From Takakia lepidozioides (lineage: Eukaryota > Streptophyta > Takakiopsida > Takakiales > Takakiaceae), in assembly GCA_030704615.1 (NCBI GenBank), contig CM060734.1, positions 8,742,001-8,806,000 on the forward strand: a DNA stretch of 64,000 bases, in the 5' to 3' direction. The notes under the pieces were generated by a model that saw nothing but the letters and a program-made list of their open reading frames with translations, ran no database searches and was not told the DNA's origin. Below are positions 55,051 to 64,000 of the stretch, one piece after another; the first letter of the stretch is position 1; every line of letters begins with the position of its first letter. Position numbers and translations under genes: made by a program.

Positions 55051-57521
55051 TTGTTAATATTAATTGTCCCACGAATTCTTGTTCCAAGGTCTGCAAATCA
55101 TCAGTTCCATTGTCATGTACCCTTTTGATTTGAAATGGTCCCAACCATGGCATTTTCAATTTTCCTCCCAGTTTGATCTTCTTGATTTTTGGTAACCATA
55201 AGACAATTTCCCCATCCTGGAAAGATTTTTCTTTCCCTTCGGATATTTGTTTTCTTCATTGTTCTTGAATTCGTGTCATGTTATCTGCAGCGTCTGCCCG
55301 AACTTCTTCCAGATGAAATAACTCATATTCCCTGACTCGTAGAGATTCCTCTAAACCCCATCGTTCATGAGTTCCGGTTCGTAGTGTGGGTATCATGCAT
55401 TCAATGGGTAATAGTGCCTCTGCTCCATACACCAATTGAAATGGTGTATGTTTCATGGTCACCTTGTATGATGTCCTGAATGCCCATAGTGTTGTGTTCA
55501 TTTTGGTGTCCCAATCTGTACGATTGGCACATACTATCTTGGTTAAGATAGTGCATAATATCTTGTTGGTAGATTCGGCCTGGCCATTTCCTTGGGGATA
55601 GTAAGCAGTACTCTTGTGATGTACGATCATGAACTCCTCCATCAAGCATTTTATGGCATCATTTATAAAATGTGATCCTTGATCACTGACGAATTCCAGT
55701 GGGCAACCAAATCGTGTGATGATGTTTTCATATAAGAATTTGGTTGTCGACCTGGCAGTGTTGTCTCTTAGTGCCTTGGCCTCTACCCATTTGGTAGTGT
55801 AGTCAGTGGCCGTGAGGATGTATTGGTTATGTGTGTACTTTGCTGGAGGTTTAATGGGCCCCACAAAGTCTAGTCCCCATCGTTGAAATGGTTTTGTTGG
55901 TAGTATTGGGTGCATAGTACCCTTCCCAGTTCGTTCTACTGGTCCCATCCTCTGGCAAATATCACACTGTTGACAGTGTTCATAAGTGTCTCCAAATACA
56001 GTAGGCCACCAGTAACCTGTTAATAATATCTTCTTTGTTGTCAGGTCAGAACTGAAATGTCCTCCTGCAATTCCTTCGTGTAGCTCTTGCATCATTGTTT
56101 TGGCTTGTTCTTTGTTCACACATCTTCTCATTATGGAGTCAATTCCTCTTTTGTACAGAATTCCCTTGATTATTGTGTATGATTTGCTTTTCATTGAAAG
56201 CTTTTTCCTGTCATCTTTGGTGTAGTCTTCCGGAAAATTTCCTGTGTTCAGATAGTATTTGATTGGCCATTGCCAATCGTCTTGATCTTGATTCTGAATG
56301 TCTTCTGATTCTTCCTTGGTAACTGTATAAGCTCCAATACTGATATTGGCCAATTCTTGATTGTTTGGCTCTTCGTTTTCCTTGTCCTCTTCTTCTTCTG
56401 GATCTGGCTCTTCCTCAATAATAGTCCTTCATCAAGAGGTTCATCTTCATCTGATGAGTCCTCTTCTTCATCAGTGTCATCCATGAGCTTAAGAGAATAT
56501 GGGAGGTCATAGTCTCCTTGAAACACTCCCAGAGCGCCTAGAGGATCTGTCTCTTCATCTTGTGCTTTTGGTTGAACAGCAAACAGAAATGCGTCGGGAA
56601 GTTGATCCTCTATTCCTGTGGCTGGTTCTCCTGCAGTAATTCTTGATAGATGATCTGCTATAACATGTAATCTTCCGGGTTTATGAACAACTTTACAATC
56701 ATACTCATGAAGAAGTAATAACCATCAAGCAACCTTGCCACTAGCTAGTGGTCGATTTGCTAAATGAACTAGAGCCCGATGATCAACAATAAACTTAAAG
56801 CGATTGCCAAGTAAATAATGCCGAAACTTTTGAACAACATAAATCATTGCCAATGCTTCCCTTTCCGTGGTGCTATAGTTCTTCTCAGCTGCTGTCAGCA
56901 ATCTGCTTGCATAATAGATTGGTGAATCTATTGTGCCCGTCACATTCTGAGCTAGAATTGCCCCCAAAGCAATGCCTGATGCATCACTGTGTACATGAAA
57001 TGGTAAATCCCATCTTGGATTTATTAGAATTGGTGCTGCTTTGAGTGCCCTTTTTAGTGAATCAAATGATTCCTGACAAGCTGGAGACCATCGGTATTCG
57101 GCATCTTGCTTCAGCAGTCTATAGACTGGTGCCGCTCTGTGAGCATATTTGTCCATGTACCTTCTGTAATAGCTTGTCTGTCCCAGAAATCTCTTGAGTT
57201 TCTTGGGATTTTTTGGTGGTGGTATTTTTTGGATAACCTCCACTTTCTTTGGATCCACCAAAATTCCCTGTTGGCACACAATGTGTCCCAACAGTAATCC
57301 TGAATTCACACAAAATGTACATTTTCCGGATTGAGACTTACTCCATTGTTTCTGCAGGCTTGTAAGCAAAGTTTTAACTGCGCCAAGTGTTTGGATTTCT
57401 GTCCGAAGACACTGAAATCATCCAAAAATACCTGCATAAAATCGTTGAGATAATTCTTGAATATCTCAGATACTACTCGCGTGGCTGGTGCGTTGCAAAG
57501 TCCAAATGGCATGACCTTGGA
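55051..57521 (-). pseudogene. gypsy (Athila/Tat-like) RT-RNase H-integrase, 5' cut
   Basis: Minus strand. RT from VMPFGLCNAPAT (57516) with an intact catalytic core MQVFLDDFSVFGQ, then LLGHIVCQQGILVDPKKVEV. RNase H: HVHSDASGIALGAILAQNV and YSTTEREALAMIYVVQKF. An acidic linker 56526-56354 (DTDEEEDSSDEDEP). Integrase 56353-55051: zinc finger with [11 protein letters not shown], catalytic D ([11 protein letters not shown]), D (FVSDQGSHF) and E ([10 protein letters not shown]), and the C-terminal GPFQIKRV. The integrase is intact as far as I can read; frameshifts occur near 57310 and 56700. The RT is interrupted at 57521 by transposon copy 3. Confidence 0.85.
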
Positions 57522-58148
57522 GGTTTACTATTTCATGAGCCCATGAGCCCATGAGCCTATGAGCTCATAAGCTCATGAGCGGGCATCCGCGGAATTGGAA
57601 TTTTTGTGCCTTTATTGATGGTATTAGGTCCTCATACCTCGATAATATGGTCTGTTTCTCCTGGTCCATGATGCGGAATGAGGTATTTCGGCGTCGTTAT
57701 TCCACGTCACGACTGTAAAACATTGTGCAGGACAGGAAAGAGACACAAACTTGTAGCCCTCACAAGCCATTGTGCTGACAGGGTAATATATTTAGGGTCA
57801 GACGACAGTTGAATTTGCAAACCCCATTCAACACAACATCACCCCACATTGACATGACAGAAAATTGCCATACACGCTCGAAATACAAACATCGGGAAAC
57901 TAGAAGTTTTTATTTTGTACATCGACAACTCCGAGCTTCCATCATCAGAAATGAACCACTGCAGCATAAGAAACCTGTGGAACTACCATAACCCGGAGCC
58001 TGTGCCCTCCAATCACCCTCCACAATGATCCTTAACGCTCTATACTGCTGCGTTGACATCCACAACACGAACCACCGAGTCGTCGAACCACAGGTCCAGA
58101 ATTAGGAGTGGCGCGGTAGTCGTCCACTACGCATTGCCGTTTTCTGGA

Positions 58149-59016
58149 TTAAGATGACGGATAAAGATACAAGATATCTATAGAGGTCACGTTTGTGGAA
58201 ACATGCAAATATTGGAGGCCAGGTGGGACCTCCTCCACAGCATCGTGAAATGCGCAAACATCCGGGACAAACCTGTTCCGATTCTCCCTTAGTGTCAACA
58301 ATATATTCCCTGGCCCAGAAGAGTGACTGAGCAACTCAAGAGCCCTATCCGGGAGCAAATACTGTGGAGGTGCAGTATAGTTATGGTAGCAAGACCTCCA
58401 GAACTCGCCGCAGCAACATCTCATGATGAAGAGACGAACACTCCGTCTTCTAGGTCTATCTCGCACAACAAGTATCCATGTTGTCCACTGGCAGGCCTCA
58501 CCCAAACAGAATCCCACAGAAGTGCTCGGAAACTCGTCACCCTGCGTGTACCTTCACTGAAGTCCAACTCCACCATAATGTCTCCCATCTCCGGCTCACG
58601 CAATTGCGAACCTGGAATCCCGCTTCGTCAAATGCAGGTGGCATTTTCACAGGGCGGCATTGAGGAAGTGTGCGCCCACCGGGAATGGAGAGGGACAAGT
58701 AATCACTGTAGTGTTTCAACACGGAGATGCAAACATTGAAAACCCATTGCGGAACACCCTCTGACGTGATCCTCTCTGGGGCAATGGCAATACGTGCCCC
58801 CATTGGCCGGCAACGGCTATCCACACAGCCGATCGAAAATGACTGTCTGGACCATACGTCCACGAAGGGGCTAGACAGAGAAGGTGCCACGACATTACGG
58901 GAAGAAATTGTGCTAAAACTACCGGCGTCCCGGCTTGGACCTCCGCATTGCGGCGCCAAAATAGCACGTCGGCATGAAAACTGCATGATGCCAGCGGAGT
59001 CGGGCACGATTTGCAT
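58149..59016 (-). other. unrecognised gene-like region downstream of the methyltransferase
   Basis: Minus-strand frames 59016-58620 (FVDVWSRQSFSIGCVDSRCR, ARIAIAPERITSEGVPQW, ISVLKHYSDYLSLSIPGG) and 58603-58421 (REPEMGDIMVELDFSEGTRR, VTSFRALLWDSVW, HGYLLCEIDLEDGVF) follow each other with one frame change and look like coding sequence. The frame 58517-58149 overlaps. I recognise no family. The region lies inside transposon copy 3, same direction as the methyltransferase, so it may be an accessory gene. A second copy is not evident in the window. Confidence 0.35.
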
Positions 59017-59369
59017 ACTCGGACTTCGCGATTTCTGTGACGAAATAGCAAAAATACACTGTCCTATTTTGGGGCCAAAATAGGCAAACTAATGGGAGTA
59101 AAGTTGGAACGTATGTTGTGCAGTTCTTGAGCAGGAAAACAATGAAAATTGATTATTCACCTTGGCACGCGGATGACATTGAGGCGTGGTTTTTTCATCC
59201 TGGCGGAACGCGATATAGATGTTGCGGGATGTCAGGCGGCCAGGTGACACCCTGGTTGCAGGCGCCAGTGCTCATACGCCATGAGGGGGAGGTTCAAATA
59301 TCTTGGGTGGAGTGTGCGACGTCATTGTCGTACACAATACAGACGTTCCTAGCTAATACAGCTAACTTC

Positions 59370-59700
59370 GACCGTGCTATTTCGGCGCCGAAATTCCCAA
59401 GAGCAGTGTGCTAAAGTGTAGTATTTTCAAGACTTCCACCGGGGTATTTCGGCGCCAAAATTCCCTTTTGAAATGTGATATACTGGCGTATTTTATGGCG
59501 CAGAGCGGGCTATTTCGGCGCCGAAATACCCAAGTGTAATGTGCTGAAGTGCCTTGTGCTAAAGTGCCTTGTGCTGAAGGCTTCCACCATGCTATTTCGG
59601 TGCCGTAATTCCTACGTGGAATTTTATAAGGCCCATATTATGAAGGTGCACACTGGGCTATTTCGGCGCCGAAATTCCCAGTAGGAATGTGAGAAAGGGC
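59370..59700. repeat. TATTTCGGCGCCGAAAT palindromes
   Basis: Four near-copies of CTATTTCGGCGCCGAAATTC lie at about 59379, 59508, 59590 (altered centre) and 59667, plus a half-changed one at 59443. Others are at 59059, 62360, 62426 and 63691, all within transposon copy 3. The centre GGCGCC is shared with the arrays at 7926-8815 and 49150-49365, but the flanks differ. Between them lie short repeats AGTGCCTTGTGCTRAAG. Confidence 0.85.
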
Positions 59701-59926
59701 CGTGTTTTGATGGCTTCTAGTTCACGCTTTGCTGGTGTGCATAAATTACTTGTAGGGTTCTTTACTTTACTTTGCGTCTCTTCTGCTTTTATTATTACAT
59801 TGTGGTTTGCGGAAGATATGTTGGGAATCGGACATGCACAGTCTGAACACAATGATTTCAAAAATCATCAATTTTTTCATTAAGTGATTAAGAACTGTAC
59901 AACAGAAGGATCGAAATGAGACTTTG

Positions 59927-62900
59927 TTATGGCGAGGATCCGCGATCACTGTCCAATGCATCCCCGGCCTCATGCAAGGATGGCTGCCCTCCACCTGCCT
60001 CCGAACCTTCGCTACTGCTACCGCAGTTACTCTGAGAAGCCCTCCCCTCAAAAATACCATCCTCACCAGCTGGAACTGTCCACCTGGGTGTGGAACTGTC
60101 CTCATCATCCCCCTCGCTCTCAGACGCGGATTCTATGACGAACTTGCCCTACTCTGCCTTTCACAATTCCATGTTTGGCCTCATGCCTCATTATAATTCT
60201 CTGCTCCTTCTCAAATATCAATTGCTCGAACCGATTAGGCCTATCCTCCCTCCTGATGGCTTCTCTGGCAGCCGTGTCTGCATAGGGTGGTAGAAAAAAT
60301 GGCTTCTAGGGACTCGCAAGAAACGATTTTCTGGCAAAGAATGGCCGATGCGATTCTGTCTCCTCCTCTGCAACAGGGTCCGATTCGAGCAAGTCTCCCA
60401 ACATTTCCTCGTCGGAAGACTCTGCAAAGCTAAGTGTATGCACAAACAAAGAATGAAGCACATCAGAACATTCAAACAGGGAATCATTGGCAGGTTGCAT
60501 GGTCCCTACAACCGAAACCAATATACTTACTATGGTGCAATTCACTCGAAGACAGGCATTGCAGGAAGCGGCTTCGGGCGTCCCTGAATCGGACGAATTT
60601 CCTGGACTTCCTCCTCCTCCCCTTCCTCCTCCCCTTCCACGTCTTGTTCTGTGTTGTTGGGATCCTCAGTAGGAGGCAAATGCTGTAGGCCCGCCAAATT
60701 GAAATCGTACAAGGCCGTATCCCCCTCAAATGAGAACACCCTTCTGCCCACATACAGGCACCTGCGAATTGATACGACACAACCAAAGCCAAAGTCAAGA
60801 ATGACTCGCATCCTCGCGCAAGCAAACAAAGACAATCGGAAACGGTGTCAATTTTGGTGCCACAATCACTGAACGCTCTCACCTGTATTAGCAGTGACGT
60901 CAAGGACCCTGCCTTCAACATCCATACACGTTTCCATGAGCGTCTGGATGAATGTAGGACTCCTGGTCCTGCCATACCTCCAAGGCTTGCCCGACAAATC
61001 ACAAAGCATGTCCTTCTCTCCCACATGGTTGAACATGACGTTATACTCCAGTGGATCAACTGTGGAATCAACAAGTCTGCTTGCTTGACATAATTTGAAT
61101 TTCGAATGTTCCTTCACGAAAGCAGAACAGATTAAAACCGCAACATACCTTGTGACCCTCGTTGACAAGACCCTGCGTGTTGATGCAAGTCCAGATCTTC
61201 TTCAGGATGGGTGCTGCACTTCTCCCCGTCCATACTTTGATATCATTCTCAGTGACTTCCCCATCAGCTGCTAGCACAACAATACAGCTATCGTCGTCCA
61301 ACATGTTGGCTACGAACCCGAATGTGTGGCTCCAATATCTTTCGTCATACTTGTTCCACCACGGTAGTGAGCCTAGTCCCAGTATCTCCTACCCATCCAG
61401 GATATCCACAAGGATCATGTCGATGGAGGCTTTCACCGTCCTGCCCCCGACTGTGCTCTTTTTGCCGTGGCTCATCGCCAGAAAATACTCCATCATCTTT
61501 GTGTAGCCAGGAGTGTCCTCGATTTCATTGCCAGTGGCCTTCCTCTTCCCCTTCCGCTGGTGGGCCTCCATCGCCTTCCTCAATCTCGTTTTCTCCATCC
61601 TTCTTGTCAGAGCACTTAGGAAATTTTCATTAACACACTCCACAATTGTGGGTGTTTTGAGGACTTCCCTACCCGCAATGTGCACCGCACGGTAGGATCT
61701 GCCAGGTGCATCCTCGTATAGTGATCTCTTTGCAGCTGAACCCCCGGAGCACTGGCCCTTGTGAATTTTCGGACAAGGTGTGGCCCCCTGGGTGTTATCC
61801 TGCTGGAAATCGTCGTCGGAATCCTCGTCATCTGGATGACTATGTTGCTGCTTCTTCTTCTTGGGTGTGGGGCTCTTCGTCTCTTGCCCCTGTTTGCGCG
61901 TTCTTTTCTTCCTGTCTTTGGGTTGCTCAGCTGCCTGCTTCTCCATCTGCTCCTTCGCCAACGCTGCCGCCTTGGCCGACTTTCTCAGTGCTTTCTGCTT
62001 TGCTGCCTCCTCTGCTTTCAGTTTTGCCGCGTCCTCTGGTTGGGGATCCAAATGCGCCTTCATAGCTCGGGCATTCGCTTCCTTCTTCAAGTTAACCTCC
62101 GAGAGGTCAACGGTCCCACTTGGGAGATCCACATACCAGGGACAGTCTACCAAATGCTCGGCATGCCACTTCTTTGCCATGACTTCTGTGTACATCGTAC
62201 CACGTCCTCCACGTGTCCTCCACGCCAAGAAGAATGGTGGAACCCTTTGAATGGCTCCGGATGGAATGAGAGCAAAATTTATGTACCTGCAATCACGAGC
62301 CACTTCAACAAAAATCATGTTAGTGATGCATCATGCAAGAGGAAGTTCTGAATGCAGAAGGTATTTCGGCACCGAAATACGCAATGGAGCGTGCCCCAAT
62401 TACCCAGCATTCACATCTTGTAGAGGGATATTTCGGCGCCGCAATACCCACCGCTGCTTGGCTAAATTCTCAAAACTGCAAAGAGGGGGATGCATTGGCA
62501 GCAGATTACCTGAACAAGACTCGCATTGCCGCTTTGTCGGCACCCTCCTGCTCTTCTATGTATACGTTGCGTCTTGCCTTTGCAATTTCTCCGAAAAAGA
62601 GGTTTGCGAAGCTCCCTCGCCAGGACTACACGTAGTTCTCCATTGTCTTCGGTTTCGTCCAGTCGATCTGCAACTTGAAAGTGGTGGTGTTGCAATCCAA
62701 TTGCTCCTAGGCATGGGTCAGTACCTGCAGCATTGCAGGTCTCCGAAACATTCATGAATTTGAAATTGCGATGATGTCCAACACACAGAAGAGGAGGACA
62801 TTATACTTGATGCCACCAAGTCATCACATTTAGCCAGTCGTTCATTTTGTTGTCAGTTGGCTCGATGGGAAAGTGGTACAACAACTTTGTGTTTGTATGG

Positions 62901-64000
62901 CCTTTCCAGATTTGCAGCCACCTCGTCTGTATGTCCTAACATCGGTCAGACAAAATAACCTCATCATGAGAATCGCGAGAAGACACAAAACAAGAACAAA
63001 CACATGCTAACCTTCTCCGCCGGCTCAACACATGACACTGCGATCTGATGAAGCTTCTCCATGGACATTTCCGGTTTCATGGGTCTGGAGTAATGTAGTC
63101 CTATCTCCGCCAGGAACTCGGCACCAAGGCCAGGGTCAGTGATTGCAACTTGCTTCACAAGTTTCGACCTGTACTTGGTCCGTGATTGTCTCCCTGCCTG
63201 CACAATGTGACTCTCTATCAACGCGTCCGCCTTGTTGGGGGCATCACTCTCAAATAACTGCCTTTTGGCATAGGCCAAGTCATCCCTAATGTTTGTCTGC
63301 ATTCCCATACCCAGCGGATACAGTCAGGCCACTGATCCCTGCAACAAATAGCATTAAATCGGGAAATTTGAGATGAACCTCACCGAATAGAGGATCTCCA
63401 CCATGGCGTCCAGTGTTGGTCGGTACAAGGTGCGATCCGTTTTCGCAAGGGACTTCCTGTACAGCTCGGGATCGAGGGATTTTTGGAAGTCCGTCAGCGG
63501 TGTTGTGCCCACTTCTTGCACTCTATAGAGCGTATGTGCCAGGTGAGTTTCCACGAAGGCCCTCTCTGTTACCCTGCCACGGAGAAAAAAAAAAAAAAAA
63601 AACAACATGAAACTATGATACCAAAATAACCAGATTTCAGCATAGCAATCTAATTTCCAATTCATACAGTGGGTGACAGTCAAGAACATTGCCTATTTTG
63701 GCGCCACAATAGGCACTATAGAAGGATATAGTAGTGTACTTACAGATTTATATCCGCCATGGCACCCTTCAGCAGTCCTCTGTCCCTCATGTCCACCTTC
63801 ACGACAATGCAGTCCACCATGTAATGCCAGTCGATATTTTGCGGATGCATTTCAGCTATGTACTCTGTCTAGGCAAGCATCTCGTGGTTCCCATCCCAGA
63901 CGAAGAACATCTTCTCTGCCATGTGTGTGAATGTAGGATTAGTTTTCATAGAGGCTTCAAACTCGGCATTTACAGTGTGCAAGTGGGGGCTCCAATTCTG
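59927..64000 (-). pseudogene. ParB-like / DNA methyltransferase fusion, copy 3 (5' end outside window)
   Basis: Exons on the minus strand: 64000-63744, 63573-63384, 63296-63012, about 62927-62807, 62724-62510, 62286-61149, 61108-60893, 60761-60546 and 60421-59927. The first contains the ParB/Srx-like core EKMFFVWDGNHEML (Arg to Glu after the His, compared with copies 1 and 2). 62286-61149 holds PPFFLAWRTRGGRG, a long Lys-rich linker, MILVDILDG (motif IV position), WNKYDERYW and MLDDDSCIVVLA. 61108-60893 holds RSPTFIQTLMETC and RVLDVTANTG. 60761 on holds GRRVFSFEGDTALY. The last exon holds RWTVPAGEDGIFE and an acidic tail ending TAA. In-frame TAGs (read on the minus strand) lie at 63869-63871, 62707-62709, 62626-62628 and 61389-61391, and a frameshift lies near 60295. 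The gene is otherwise open, so decay is recent or the stops are suppressed. Confidence 0.65.

Larger units (their letters stand above)
57522..64000 (-). mobile_element. methyltransferase transposon, copy 3 (runs off window)
   Basis: It begins inside a gypsy RT with ACTATTTCATGAGCCCATGA, then further CATGAGC and TATGAGC words. This is the reverse complement of the terminus of copies 1 and 4. The methyltransferase gene points toward this end, as in the other copies, but here about 2.4 kb separate its stop from the terminus. That stretch holds an unrecognised frame and GGCGCC palindromes. The other end, and any transposase, would lie beyond 64000. Confidence 0.75.

Overview
ORGANISM. The window is eukaryotic nuclear DNA from a green plant. 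The single convincing host gene (Yippee-like, 45690-47589) has a plant-type sequence. The genes carry many short GT-AG introns. The mobile DNA is plant-like: a CACTA element, Mutator-like elements, Ty3/gypsy elements primed by a tRNA-Asp-type site, and captured PPR repeats with the 'ALVDMYAKCG' signature. A seedless plant or a close streptophyte relative is my best guess, but the sequence does not fix the species. Almost everything else is nested transposable elements. LAYOUT. 1-4600: a decayed DNA-transposase-like gene (-), split by a LINE 3' end with a perfect 7-bp target duplication. 5878-5967: an LTR edge. 5969-11389: copy 1 (+) of an unusual gene that joins a ParB/Srx-like domain to a circularly permuted (beta-type) DNA-methyltransferase-like domain. 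11390-15530: remains of a LINE whose reverse transcriptase is followed by a chromodomain and an RNase H-like segment. 16320-43749: nested Ty3/gypsy elements A and B. A is interrupted by a 701-bp MITE and by an 11.6-kb Mutator-like transposon (18589-30201) with a 9-bp target duplication. The long 5' LTR of B is interrupted by a LINE-like piece and a 4.7-kb CACTA element. 45690-47589: Yippee gene. 48246-49827: short deletion derivative of the methyltransferase transposon (copy 4). 49840-57520: three further gypsy fragments (-). 57522-64000: a fourth methyltransferase transposon (copy 3, -), running off the window. MAIN POINT. The 18589-30201 element is a composite mobile system. It carries a ParB-methyltransferase gene (-), a divergently transcribed MULE-type transposase (+), a separate SWIM zinc-finger gene (-) that converges on the transposase, and a 1.5-kb array of near-perfect palindromes in the methyltransferase's first intron. 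The other three methyltransferase copies sit against the same type of G-rich terminus (TGCTATTTCATGAGC-like), so the methyltransferase looks like a standing part of the transposon family, not a chance passenger. Each copy is also accompanied by its own family of short palindromes. I know of no description of this combination, but I could not search for one. LIMITS. Exon borders were placed by eye from splice consensus and by aligning the copies to each other. Several copies contain stops or frameshifts. Family names are by motif recognition only.
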